Of a DNA stretch of 64,000 bases, positions 1 to 12,600 are shown one piece after another. The stretch comes from Yponomeuta sedellus (taxonomy: Eukaryota > Arthropoda > Insecta > Lepidoptera > Yponomeutidae), in contig OW203723.1 in the NCBI GenBank assembly GCA_934045075.1, positions 23,897,615 to 23,961,614 of the forward strand. Direction: 5' to 3'. Every line of letters begins with the position of its first letter. Position 1 is the first letter of the stretch. A program made the position numbers and the translations under genes. Under the pieces are notes generated by a model. It searched no databases. It was given only the letters and a program-made list of their open reading frames with translations, and was not told the origin of the DNA.

Positions 1-165
1 AAGAGGTCCCGGGTTCGAATCCCGGCTGGAAACAAAAAAAAAAAGTCCAGGTCTTGGATGTTTACATGTTTGTTATGTCGTTGTTTCTGGTTCCCACGAC
101 ACAGGGTATCCTAGTGTGGGGCCAGAAGCAATGTATGTGCCTGTGTGTAAATGTTATGTTATGGT
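1..165 (+). repeat. tRNA-derived SINE, 5' end cut off by the window edge
   Basis: The first bases are a pol III B-box/T-arm (GGTTCGAATCCCGG), followed by an A-rich run and a body ending near 'agcaatgtatgtgcc'. The same body occurs in reverse at 40147-40359, where the complete tRNA-like head is present, and as a truncated copy at about 39695-39776. This is therefore the 3' two-thirds of a SINE and not a tRNA gene. Confidence 0.85.
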
Positions 166-2254
166 TTAATTTATAAAATAACTACCCCAGGTAGCGTTAC
201 AAGTTTACAAAATATATTTTTTTCCTTTACTTACTTTTATACTTCTTTAGTAAAATCTACTACATCCAAACAGTGTCCCAGGCACCACAGCATCCGAGTG
301 TTTCCTTCATCAATTTTATTTATTCAACAGTTTATCTTTATTTCAGTATTTCTAAATCGTAATAAGTAAACAGTGTGATGTGAGAATAGATAATATTTAA
401 AAACAGGCCCGAAATTCGCACAGCACGATGTTGCTTATATTAAGATTTCTACTTGTAAACAATTTGTTTTCTAAATCTCATCAGCTGTTTTAAGTTTGTC
501 CTGAATTTAAATCTCACCCAACGACAAAACAAACTACCATAGACTTTCCTACAAAAAACCATCTCTCCAACAGTGTAAATCATAGATAGATGGATAAAGA
601 AAGGTTGAAAGGTAAAAAAAATGTTAAATGAATGGACGTCAAAGCTGTTAGTTTCACAATTAATAAATTATGTGGTGATCACCTTATTGCAAAAAATATC
701 TGCAAATTGTACCTTACTTCAAAGTATGTAATTACTTATCAGGATCAGTCAATAATGGATGTAGCTTGTAACCCAAATAGCTTTTATAAAGAGATCTAAA
801 ACGAAAGTGTTTAAAAGTGGAATATTTTATTGTTTAAGCAGCTCTCTTTTGTAGGTACGCCTTTATTAAAAGTTTCTTTTTGTTTTCAGGTCAGTACTGA
901 ACATGGGAAGTGAGCAAAAATGTCTGTGATCTGGCAATGCCACGGTCATATTCTTCTTTCTTGATCAGATTTACTGCAGACTGACGTAGTTGATGATCTT
1001 TATAGTCATCCGTTTGAAAATTCCTTCGTCGATGACCACCCCTACCTATTGTCTAATATCTGTCAGAATTCATCACATGATACATCAAATTATTGCATCC
1101 ATTGAATTATTGCATTATTACTTGCAATAATAATATAATATTGTGATAATTAAATACGTTTTGCTGGCAACTTTTAGCGACAGATTGCTGTCGAAGATGG
1201 ATTTACCAAGTATTAGCAATAGTATTTTCCTTTTCAAATTTCATTGCAAGATAAACATAGAGTATTAAGTTTTGGTAACTTTTTAATTAACTTATAATAC
1301 AAGGCTTAGCTCGATCTGTATTTTCACTTTATGTGAAGAAGAGTTGTAACGTCAATATAATACGTCGTTACGGATTCTTTTCTAAAGCATAGGCCTTCAG
1401 CAAGAAATCCGAGATGGTGTATTATGTTGACGTTGGCGAATATAATTGTAAATAAACTGTGGAATCGATTCTCAATACCGCAAGACTGAACGCAAGAAGT
1501 GTTGTGGAAACGCGAACTCCTAACGGGCGGCTTTCGCAAGACAAAGCCGCACGTTACGCGTGCCCGCTAAGTGCGAGCGAGATGTCGCACGTCACTGCGC
1601 TCGCGCTGCTCGCGGAACCTGCCAACACGCCAGTCTGCATTCGATACTCTCGCGAAACGTACGCTGCCGCTCAATCGCTTGCTCGCTAACCAACTGATCT
1701 TTTCGTTTACCTATTATTCTTCTGAACTGTTCCCTTCGCTCCTTCTATGCTTGTGCTTCTTACTGCTTATCTTCCATAAACTGTCGAACTTTGTGAAGTG
1801 CAATAAATCGAGTTTAGTGGTGTTACATCTGAGTTGTTGTTACTACACAATCACAACCACCACACGAACCTACAAAACTATTTTGTATAAAAAAGTGTTG
1901 GTTTTTAAATTATTGTTACTTATTTTGATAGAACATGATTTAAAACTTATATACAATGCAATTTATTTTAATTACATGATTTAATTTAAGAAGTCTTAAT
2001 TTTTTTTACGTTTCTATCGATATTGATGGAGAGTTAGGCTCATCCCTAGTCGGTAGCGTTTGACAGTAAGGCCTTAGAACGTAGTTTACTCCCTCTACGC
2101 CTTAGAACGTGAACCATCGTTTCTTCTATTGGTTTAATTGTTCTGTGATTTGAGTATATCTTTACTCTGTGTTTTGCAAACAAACTGCACAGAATCACAG
2201 ATTAGAAAAATAATTCCGGCACAATGCACAGCAGCACACACAACTGTGATCCAG
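166..2254. other. AT-rich intergenic stretch with one GC-rich patch
   Basis: No gene can be supported here. Most of it is AT-rich and lacks coding-like composition. Positions 1460-1700 are clearly GC-richer and hold overlapping short open frames on both strands, but the translations show no recognisable domain. 'AATAAA'-like hexamers at about 1451 and 1801 next to this patch would fit an old LTR or transcript end; this is only a guess. Confidence 0.4.
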
Positions 2255-2354
2255 TGATGCCAACTTAGCTACTTTATAGCTAGATCTAGCTATTTTTTGG
2301 TGTCAGACAACTACAATTTAATAAAACTTGTAGCTAAATTTTTTAGCTACTTTA

Positions 2355-2879
2355 GGGCCGGGACACATAAACACGATACGACGTCGTATCGTACCACGAT
2401 GCGGCGTCGTTTCACGATGCGACGTCGCGTCGTGGGAATCTACGACGAGCATCGTAAAAAACTACGCCGCGACATCGTAACGTGCCACGATACACGGCAC
2501 GACGTCGCGTCGTAGAAACTCACGATGCGTTCCTGTGTTCAGGTCAGTTGTTATTCAAAATTCTTATATTCTTCAGATGTTTGTCCCATAGTACGGGACT
2601 CTGCTCAACTAGCGTTATTAAATGATCGACCTCAATTGCGTCCGTCATCTTTGAATTTTGAATAACAACTGACCTGAACACAGGAACGCATCGTGAGTTT
2701 CTACGACGCGACGTCGTGCCGTGTATCGTGGCACGTTACGATGTCGCTGCGTAGTTTTTTACGATGCTCGTCGTAGATTCCCACGACGCAACGTCGCATC
2801 GTGAAACGACGCCGCATCGTGAAACGACGCCGCATCGTGGTACGACACGACGTCGTATCGTGTTTATGTGTCCCGGCCC
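2355..2879. mobile_element. Palindromic MITE with TTA target duplication
   Basis: The element starts GGGCCGGGACACATAAACAC and ends with its reverse complement. It is flanked by TTA at 2352-2354 and 2880-2882. The two arms, each roughly 200 bp, are nearly perfect inverted copies rich in ACGACGTCGT-type words and surround a short unique centre near 2570-2650. A 3-bp TTA duplication and a G-rich terminus fit the PIF/Harbinger superfamily (family knowledge). There is no transposase, so it is non-autonomous. Short open frames inside it are by-products of the palindrome. Confidence 0.85.
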
Positions 2880-2882
2880 TTA

Positions 2883-3324
2883 TCTAGCAACTTTTCATTT
2901 CATCATGAGACGTGCGTCACGTCACGCACGCCACATCGAGAATTGCAGAGTAGAGTACCGACCGAGATTCTTGAAAGAAAAAAATAAAACTACACGCGAC
3001 TCTATGGTCATTCAGTCATAGATGCTACGTTATAAATCGGCGTTGGCCGGGATATACCCGAAGATATACTTCATAAAATGGGTACAGCCGAAAAATATTC
3101 AAAATCAATGAAAGATTCTGATCCAAAGCCATCAACATCTTCTATATCATAATTTTTAATTATTTTTGATTTTGAATATTTTTCAACGTTCTTGTTAAAA
3201 TAAAAGTTATTATCAGAATTTCTATTTTTATTCTGACCTACCAACCTACTTCTAGCAACTTTTTGGGTTAAACAAAACTGGCAATCTAGCAACATTTTTA
3301 GGATGTCTAGCTACTAGGTAAAGC
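2883..3324. other. AT-rich sequence between two transposons
   Basis: This is the flank into which the TTA MITE (left) and the hAT-type element (right) inserted. It carries several 'ctagcaac' and 'tagctac' words on both sides of the MITE, perhaps the relic of a still older repeat. No gene is seen. Confidence 0.4.
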
Positions 3325-3658
3325 AAGCAGTTCAGGGATGTTATACGTGTCATAATTATGGTACATGTACCATAATTCAGTTGTTCGTACCATGTACCAT
3401 GATACATCCATTATGGTACGCGAAAGTACCATAATTTTGCCATTTTTTGATCACAAGCACTTTTGCATCACATATTTTCATCTTTCGCTTTTGCTGTTGA
3501 CGAGTTTTTTTATATACCGATATCTAGCAACACTAAAAAATCATTCATTCATTTCGTTCAGTAAGTTGATAAGAACGTTCATATCTGTGATAGTTTTTGT
3601 AGTCTGTGGATTGTAAGTGAACTTTACAACAGGTGAATCTTCATAAGTTGAACTTATA

Positions 3659-4787
3659 GTCTGTAAAATATAGCTTGAGCTCCGCGACAGCTGTCATCGA
3701 AATTGAGTCCATGAAGTTTTGAATTATTTCATAGAATATTTGTACTGCGAAAACTCCATACTTACTGCACAGTTAGTGATGTCTAACCATTGTAGTATGC
3801 AAGTTTCAAACTTGCGATGATTTGGTGATGGATGATCCAAACTGCAGGTTTACTATTGGAATTGAACTTTATTTGTTTGAAAACGATTATGAAATTTCAT
3901 TAGAATTAAAATAATGAATATTGTTTTAATTAATACCTATCTAACAAAATACTGGTGTTTGCTCCGAACCTCCATGCTTCTGGGTTCTGGTCAGCTGCGT
4001 GCTCTATGGACAAGTTTTGTTTTTTATTGAGTGACGTTCTTGTTTATCCTGACGACCAAATGTTTGTTGGTTTTCGATGAATTTTTCAAATTATTTTCTA
4101 TTAAAGTATTTCATGCTTTAACGATGTAGTTGCTATGGTGAAGTTGATTAGTTGAGTTAAAGTTGTTCCGTTTAGTTTGCATGATGCCAAAAATATCAAA
4201 GAAAACAGTTTGAACAGTGAATGCCGTAAGTTTGTAATTCGTTTGCGCGAATATTTCAGGCGCGAAAACCAAAACCGTGATTCGCTTCTGCCATTAGAGC
4301 GAGTGTGCGACAGAGTTGCGGATGCTCTTGGTATTGGACGATCTACGGTGGTCCGTATTAGCAAAGAAAAGTACGGAGAGAAAGAGATTTAAAACTTCTT
4401 CCGTCACAGAGGTTGATAGTTTTGACGCCGCCGCAATCTACAACCACATAATTACTCAAGAGGACAATAACCAGCATTAAGAAAATTGGGAGCGTCAGTT
4501 AAAGAGGCAAATTACCATCATTGGCTAAAATTCTAAGAAATATTGGGTTTTCATATAAAAAGAAAAATTGTAATCAGAAACTGATTTAGGGATATTACGA
4601 TACACCTCTACTTGAATAAAACTTTGTGAAATAATATTTCTCGTGTTTGATTTCATGTTTCCAAGTTCTCGAAAGTTCCATACATGTTATCACATACGCT
4701 CTAAGTGACATTTGATGTCGTCATTGTCCCATTCCTAGCCCTGTCAGTGTGACAGCTGTCGTGGAGCTCAAGCTATATTTTACAGAC
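3659..4787 (+). mobile_element. Tc1/IS630 (DDE_3)-type deletion derivative
   Basis: Inverted terminal repeats of about 39 bp with one mismatch (start GTCTGTAAAATATAGCTTGA) are flanked by TA at 3657-3658 and 4788-4789, the duplication expected of the Tc1/mariner/IS630 superfamily. Inside lies only the N-terminal DNA-binding part of a transposase (4177-4392) and decayed remains of the next segment. The DDE catalytic core is absent, so it could move only in trans. Confidence 0.8.
4177..4392 (+). pseudogene. N-terminal fragment of a DDE_3 (IS630-type) transposase
   Basis: The frame reads an N-terminal helix-turn-helix block with a run like ALGIGRSTVVRISKE. This resembles the DNA-binding head of insect DDE_3 transposases. 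It is followed after the stop, in broken frames to about 4600, by a stretch like ILRNIGFSYKKK, which normally joins this head to the catalytic core. The core itself is missing. It belongs to the element at 3659-4787 and is related to the relic at 16600-17427. The start codon is uncertain because upstream codons may also belong. Confidence 0.6.
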
Positions 4788-4805
4788 TATAGAAGTTAGG
4801 AGTGG

Positions 4806-5798
4806 CCCACCCTTATCTTCTGTCTTCACAGGCGAATCCCTTGCTATGTTGGAGGCAATAGAATTCATAGAATCCCATAAAATTCCCCAATCAACTATAT
4901 TTACAAATTGCCTCAGCTGTTTACAGGCCATTTCCTCCAGCCAATTTCGGGCCAAGATCAAGTTCCAAATTATTTTAAAAATTAGAGAGGCTCTATTCAG
5001 ATGTCACTCTCAGAATTTCAAAGTTGTTCTACCTTGGATCCCCAGTCATTGTGGTATTAAAGGAAATGAAGCAGCAGACTCTTTTGCTAAGGATGCCATT
5101 TAGATTGGGGCAGATTCTCAATTTATTTTTTCCCATGATCTTTGTTCCACTGCTTAACCCAGACTGCGGAGTAGTTGGGATGAGCTGTGGAGCATTTCGA
5201 AGAATATTAAGGGTAAACATTATGGTGACATCCAACCTATGATTCCGGTTAGACCTTGGTTCTTCAAATTCCGTCTGGCTAATAAAAGAACCACTTCAAC
5301 TATTTGTCGCCTGCGCCTTAATCACATTTGCTCCCCAGTTTTCTTAGCTAAAATTCGTGTCAGAGACAGTTCTTTCTGCGAGTGTGGTCTTGAGGATGGT
5401 ACCCCGGATCTTATTTTCTTCAACTGCCCAAATTTGTCCTGTTCTCTTTATGATCTTCTGCCCCCTTATGTCCAAAGACCGGCTACATTTAAATCTGTCT
5501 TGAAATATGTTAATACCCCCTTTGTCAAAACCCTAGCTTCATTTATTTGTTGTAACAAGATTAAACTGTAAAGCGTCTGCTATATTTTACTAATATTCTA
5601 ACCCTGGTGAAAGTATAATGTGTGACGTCCTTTGGGTTTTAGGTTCCCCATTGGACACGGGATGGAATCCAGTTTATGAAAAGATTGTCTAAACCGACCA
5701 AAGTCGAAGTGTCACTCCCATGACTGACTCGTCATTGGCAGAAATAGTCGTCCAAATTAGGACCGATTTGAGTTGCCATTAACTAAAACAAAAAAAAA
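4806..5798 (+). pseudogene. 5'-truncated LINE: RNase H and 3' end with poly(A)
   Basis: The segment opens within an RNase H domain (4846-5103; motif PWIPSHCGIKGNEAADSFAK, as in I/R1/Jockey-type LINEs that carry RNase H). After one break it continues at 5239-5571 with a typical C-terminal segment containing FCECG and FFNCPN. A 3' UTR and an A-rich tail at 5786-5800 follow. A 13-bp target duplication, AAGTTAGGAGTGG, flanks it at 4793-4805 and 5799-5811, which proves insertion by target-primed reverse transcription with 5' truncation. Reverse transcriptase and endonuclease are absent. Confidence 0.85.
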
Positions 5799-6674
5799 AA
5801 GTTAGGAGTGGGTCGTTGTCCGATTTTTCGACGACGAAACGCAACCGTTTTTTCTGGAACGAAAACAGGTCCTCGAAACCGTCCTCGTTCGCAACTGGTT
5901 TCATTGTATGCGAACGAGCAAGGCGCAGAGGGCGGTCAAACGAGTGCGAACGAGACGAAATCACGAAACATCGGAAAAAATAAGTTGGTTTACACGATAC
6001 TCGACTGTATATTCATAGACATAAAGATTACTTTATTGTATCACATACCAAAACGAACGGACTCGTTCCGTTCCAAGGAGCCGACGACGACGTCGCAATG
6101 ATCTCATTACGTTCTAGGCTCTATAAATATAGCACTAAAGGACATATCCGCGTCAAACAATCTAAGGACTGGTCTCGCGACGAACAAACGCTGGCACTGC
6201 TTTAGAGTCTTTGGCACTGCTTTATAATGAAACGTAAAACGGTCCTATCGTCGCGGAACACAAAACGGTCGTATAAAACGGTTCGTCTTTGCAACGATCA
6301 CGCCTAATAGAAGTAGCGATTAGCACAGACTAAAAAAAAAAAGCGAGTAGTGTTTGTTTTAAGAATTTATGAAAATCGAAGAAATTTTAATACTTTAATT
6401 AATGGTACCTACCTAATTTATTAAATCCGTAAGAGTTTTCCTACCCGTACCTTATTTTTTTCAAAAATACCATAATTTTGAGCGTCTGGTGCCATAATTA
6501 AAAAGTTGGCATCTAACATCCCTGAAGCAGTTGGCATAGTGTTTATATACTCTGTGGTTGGCAAATGGCAACATTCCGGTGCCCATCCGAATCCGATCCG
6601 TGCCGGTGACTACCTAAACGGTATTTTACAAATTTTCTGAAAATGTTAGTCGACTGATTACCATTACTAAAACG

Positions 6675-9600
6675 ATGGAGCCTAAGTGCTATCAAGTCAA
6701 GGTGCTCCATTACTTGAATCCGCATTTGATATGGGTAGAAGTAATTTCATCATCCGAAGATCGCGCATGCCGGAAAAATTTGTTTGAACAAGTTGGTGTT
6801 TTCGGCATCCTGCCGTTGGATACTTCTCTAAATATGCTGGAGGAAAGCATACAGACTTGCAAAACCCAAGAATGGTGCCGTGGGGTTGTCAGTGTTATGG
6901 ATGATCTGCTTCTCAAATCAAAATGCGTTTGGTTCAGTCCAATGTATGACCACGAAAGGTGTGTATTGTGTTTCTACTGTTTGTGTTTTACATAGGTATA
7001 TAATCCACTAAATATCAACAGTGTTTCGGTTTCACTCATACATGTTTCTTACATCAGAATTTTAAAACATAATAACTCTTTTTTTCACAGAACATCTTTA
7101 TTTGACAACAACATTCATAAATTCGGTAAAGTCGTTGTTTTGGATGCTAAAGGAAACCTTGTGGATCTTTCCACAATTCTAACAAGTACCTGCTTTGCTT
7201 ACTATGATGAGAACATATTCTTCGATGAACTGACTAAATGTCAGCTGGATACCCGCCTTAACTGGTACAAAACTGCAGATGTACTCAGAGCCTTGGAAAA
7301 GTGCTTCACCAATGACAGTACTGACAAACTGAATGCCCTAAAGGCTTGCACATCAATTGTGCAAGCAGAGCGAGACTTTGAGGACCACCTGTCTGACCAA
7401 ACACTCAGGGTTAGTCACAAGATTCTTCCATTAAAGGCTGAAAACGTACAGAAAATTCTGGAAGCAAAACAGTGGGATTTCAAACGGTGCAGAGATATTA
7501 ATGATATTTCTATTGGCCGTGGACAAGGGCCACGGAGGAAAGTCTTCGAACCAAGAAGCCCTAGCTTAAGTGCAACAGATTTAAGTGAAGTGAGACCTGA
7601 CATGCAACACCAAAACCCTGATAGACTCATTCAAGATACCAAAGAGATGCTGTTGGCCATTGCAAAACGGAATAAGTCTACTGAAGCCGGTAGTGTTTCC
7701 AATAATTCAGAATCATCTCTTGCTGATGCAGTACTGCTACAGCAAAGTCACCATGTTGTAGATAATCATAGTTATAGTGTCAACAGCCAGGACTTTTCTT
7801 CCATTGCTACTGAAAAACAGTGCCAGCCTATTATAACTGAAGAAATAAAACCAAATGAAGAAAAAACAACACCTCTCAATAAAGCATCGCAACTGATCAA
7901 AGAAGCCAGACATAACGAAGAAAAGCCTTCTAAAAACAGCTATAATGATGAGTTACTTTGGGTTAATGAAAACTCTACTGCAAAAATAAGAACAACTTCT
8001 AAGCAATCAAATTCATTTGAAGATGTGCATGAAGCAGTTCAAGTTAGAAGGAAAATAGGTAAATTGCATTATAAATTTTTTTTTTTTCACTAATTCTTAA
8101 ATTTAATAAAGTATTTTCGTAAGTATTTTCCTAACATGGATTTGAATCCAGTTTACCTTTGAATCAGAAAAGACTGAGTGTGAAACCTGGGCCTGGATTC
8201 TGTTGTTGCATTATATTACCATGACAGATACATGGTCCGGTCTCATGAGGCGTTCACACATGCCCTCATGCATGAGGGCCGGCATAGTGTTTAAGCTTAT
8301 ATCCTTGTGGACACCTCAGACATTCAGGTTTCCTTAGCATGTTTTCCTTCACTATTAGCGAGTGGTATTGTCAGTATAACTTCACAAATTTATGTAACTT
8401 GGAAAACAAAGTCATTGGTACATGCTAGGACTCGAGCCCAAGACCTCCCGAATGAGAAGCCGACATTCTATCGATCTGCTACCATGGCAAATTTTTTACA
8501 ATCCACATTATTATTTCACAAGTTTTTGCTGGAAGAGTCTGAGCAGGGCCTTGATTCTGCTAATGTTTTGTGATTGTGGTACAATGACTAATTGAATGAA
8601 CAAGGCGATTTAATTTCGTTGCTGATTCAAGTCTACGCGCGCATATATCAAACCTATGGCGTCTATGGTATGGCAAAGCACCCCATGAGACCCGACCATG
8701 TATCTGTCCATGTATATAAAATGCAAGAACAGAATCGAGGCCCAGGTTTCACACTCGGTCTTTTTTTATTCAAAATTTTTTACCTCTCACTAAGAGTGGA
8801 GGAAAATATGCAAAGGAAACCTGACTGTCTGAGGTGTTCAAAAGGGTACAGGCTTTAACAGGACATTTGCCCTCATGCATGAGGGCCTGCTTGTGTTTAA
8901 GCCTATACTCTCTTTCTAAAAGAAGGTATATACCCTGCAGTGGGATGTAAATAGGCTACGTTCTTACATTCATATTATAATTTGTATAATGATGTCTCAA
9001 ATTTGTTTTTCCAATCACCATTGATTTGAAAAATACCTCTTACAAATAAACAAAATGTATATTTAAGCGTAATTTGTTCTTATAGTTACCACACAGTAAC
9101 TATGAAGATAAATATCAGATACAAACTGGCTTTAGCCTAATACACAGAGAGGCAAGATCCTTTTATCATGGTTTAAATGTTGGACAAAGAGACTCCATAA
9201 AAAAATGTGTCCCAATGACTTCAACACCAGTGGTCTTACCACTGAGTTAAAGTCATCTAGTGTAGAAATTATTTGCTGTTAGAGACTATAAACAAGAATC
9301 TCTTAATACTAGTTTATAAATTATCTTGCATCAATACATTATGTAAAAAACTATTTTACAGTGAACAAGAAAGCAGTGAAGCGTATCATTCCAGAATACG
9401 ACCCAAGAACGCAAACGCGTGTCGCCTATGGACCACCTGACACCGACCAGGATAAGCTGGTCCTCAAGGTTGTACCAAGACTACCCATAAATCAATCCTT
9501 TGAGGACCAGGACATCAAGTCTGAACAGATAGATGACACAGCTGAAATAGAACCAGAGAATGGCCTCCAGGGTTTGGATTTCCAAGTAGGTCATTCTGTA

Positions 9601-12600
9601 AGTAATAAGATTCTACCCCCAGTCAAGGCAAATGAATCTTTCAAGGATTCACCCTCAGATAACTTTGCATTGCATTGGAGTCAAACTAAAACTAAGTCCA
9701 AAACCGATGCGACTGCTTTAAGTCTAACTACTGCTCTGTCTGAAACTGGTTTTGGAGAACTAAATAAAACTCCAAAACTGTTGACAGAAGATAAAACTGT
9801 GCTTCAGTCTCGTTTATCACAGAAAGATAAGTTAAACAGTTTACTATTGAAAAATAAATTGTCTAACTCTTGCTCCCCCCTCAATATTTTAAAGAAAAAG
9901 CTGGAAATACTCAAAAAATCGCAGGATAACGATAACTCACCAACTGCAACTGATACGAGTACAGAAGGCCTGACTTCTAATAGCGAGGAAGACGTGAAGT
10001 CGAAAAGCTTAGTCAAAACTAGACGTAGACATCAAAAAGGCTCTGATTCCGACGAATCTACTCTTTCCTCCATAGTACAGAGGTTAGACTTGAAAGGCAA
10101 TGAACTTCCAACTCAAGATATGCCAACAACTTTAAAGCAAATTAGTTCCGATAAAAATCACGTCAACCCTTTTAAAAATCTTGACGCATCTGTTTCTAAA
10201 TTTGTAGAGAAACTAGTGAGTCCAGTCCTGATGGTGCATACCAAACAGGACAAGCGCATACAACCTGTTTACGAGATGAGCGAAATAAATTTCAATCAGT
10301 CTATTCACAAAGTTCTCAAGGAAATTTCTGTGAAACATCCTATGACTTTGCAAACCATAACTTGGCCATCTATCTTGCGCGGCCACAGTCTATTCCTTGT
10401 TAGCCCGGCCGGAAGTGGAAAGACGCTGGGCTTTGTACCAGCTGTCTGTCGTTTGGTCACTGATTTCGACAAAAATGATATACCAGAGAGCGTTGGACCA
10501 ATCGCCATAATAATTTGCGCGACTGCAATTTCTGTACTACATGTAGAAAGACTTTGCAAAAGATTTATGGGGCACGAAAAAATAGTTCTTTCGTGTTATG
10601 CTGGAATGGACGAGAAAGAGCTGATGATGTCGATTCTGAACGGATGCGATATTTTCGTGTGTTCTCCTTCAGCTCTGGTGCGCCTTTTGAACGTAACTGA
10701 CTTCGGGTTGGACTTGAAAAGGCTGACCACATTCGTTTTAGACGACTGCGAAAGACTAAGCGAGGTGTATTTGAATGAACTCAAGTATGTCTTGTTAAAG
10801 ATAAAGGAGATGCTCCGTAACAGAGCCGACAAAATTCTCACAGTACAATATGTAGTTGCATCGCGAAACTGGTGCGATTTCATGGAGAAACTTGTCGCTA
10901 AGGCGCCCAACCCGATGATTTGCATTGGATCGTTCCAAGAATGCGTTTTGTATTCCAAAACTAGCATGTCCGTGAAATTTATGCCGAAAGAAAACAAAAC
11001 AGATGCAGTTATGGCCTTTATGCGCTCCATCGACACATCTAAAAGGACTGTTATAGTCTGCGCAACGGACGATGAAGTTGACACAATCGCTCAAATGCTG
11101 CGTAAGCATAGGCATGTTGTATTTGCCGGTAAAACATCCGAGACAGTCGAAGAGCTATACAATTTGAGCAAAAACTGGGTGGACTATAACACACCACTCG
11201 TAGGGCCTGTTCTGGTGTGTTGTGACAGTAATCTGATCAAACTGAACACCACAAACGCTCACAACTTGTTGCATTATTCTTTACCGAATCTGTTCTCCAT
11301 GTTCAGCCGCCGATTCTCCGTCCTCATCGACCATTACCCGTCAATGTTCAAAGAGCAAAACGAAACTGTAAAAGTAAACATACTGCTGGACGACAGCAAT
11401 GTGGAGCAACTACCGAAGATTCTCCATTTTCTCAAAAGGTGTACAAAGGAATTACCAGTATCCCTCGACACGGTTTGCGATAAAGTTTTGACCGAAAAAG
11501 ACGCTGTCAAAGCGAAAAATTTAATCCCCATCTGTGAATATACTCTAGCTCTAGGGGATTGTCCAGACTTCTGGAATTGCCAAGAGAGGCATACTCTTTT
11601 CAAAGACTATGACGAGCCAAAACAATGGGTGCCAAAGACCGGTCACATGACCTTCAAAATTCTTCACTATCACTCTGCTACCGGTTACTCAGCTAGATTG
11701 ATTTCAAACGTTGCAAACGGTCAAATTATTGAGTATGCACAGACATACAGCAGACTCCTGCTAAAGATGGGATTTTACTATACAAAAGAAGCTAATAAAC
11801 GACCCCACGGCGATCCAGAAGTTGGAGACATATGTGCAGTGGCGATTAGAGAGAACTTTTTCGAAAGGTGCCAAGTTGTAAAAGTCCTAAGCCGGTACGA
11901 CAATTCGGGTAAACCCAATTATGTGCTGGTTAATCTGATCGACGAAGGGAAATGGGAAAGAACCAGAGATGTGCATCTTTACCATTTGCCTGAAGAGCTA
12001 AAGAAAATCGACACTTACGTTGTGCAAGTCAAACTGGCTGGGTTACAACCGAAAGACAGAGATATCACATTCTCCGAGCTGGCTAGACACCAGTTACAGA
12101 GACTCACGGATAAGAATGAAAATATTTATATGAGAGCTCAAATTGTTATGGCTTTGGGAAATACCGTTCTGGTAGGTGACTTGGAAGCGTGCCAGGATCT
12201 ATCGTCATTGGAAGAGACAGTTGTTCATTACAATATGAAAGAGGAGTTGCTCAGAACACACGCCGTGCTTAACCCTGATCATGTAAAGAAGCTATACAAG
12301 CTTTGTGAAAAATTCGGTATCGAAGTTAAGTGTCAAACAGAGAAAGCTCCGGTTGCAAAAGTCAGAGTCAAGGAACTGCCCAAATCATTATGGGCACACT
12401 TAGAAAAAGACGATGTGCATTTAGTTTATTTCGCCTCAGCTGACAATCCCGACAAGTTTTTCATACGACTAGAGAAATTCGAAGACTGTCTAGACTTATT
12501 GACAAATGAAATACAGAAACACGTAACAGAGGAGAAGAGCACTGCTATTACAAAAGTACGAAGAGACGACATAGTGTTGGCAAAGTTTCCCGATGACTCA

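Larger units (their letters stand above)
3333..6524. mobile_element. hAT-type element, non-autonomous, with nested insertions
   Basis: The ends are CAGGGATGTTA and its exact reverse complement. They are flanked by the 8-bp direct repeat AAGCAGTT at 3325-3332 and 6525-6532; an 8-bp duplication with a CAGGG terminus is the hAT signature. The words TACCATAATT/AATTATGGTA recur near both ends (about 3350-3440 and 6400-6505), like the subterminal repeats that hAT transposases bind. No hAT transposase is visible. The interior was later hit by a TA-flanked Tc1/IS630-type derivative (3659-4787), and a truncated LINE landed beside it (4806-5798). Positions 5812-6330 are open but unrecognised sequence. 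Confidence 0.85.

Noticed and set aside
1..30. Possible tRNA gene 3' half
   Set aside because: It runs directly into the same A-run and body found in a complete SINE at 40147-40359 with target duplication; it is a SINE.
2764..3021. Short protein-coding frame
   Set aside because: It lies largely in the palindromic MITE, and the repetitive translation reflects the ACGACG words.
2255..3324. Older hAT element around the TTA MITE (cagtgatgccaac / ctggcaatctagcaac)
   Set aside because: The presumed ends do not pair well, and no 8-bp duplication could be found.
10596..11084. Antisense frame of 162 codons within the helicase region
   Set aside because: It is a shadow of the TDRD12-like reading frame; no domain and no splice support.
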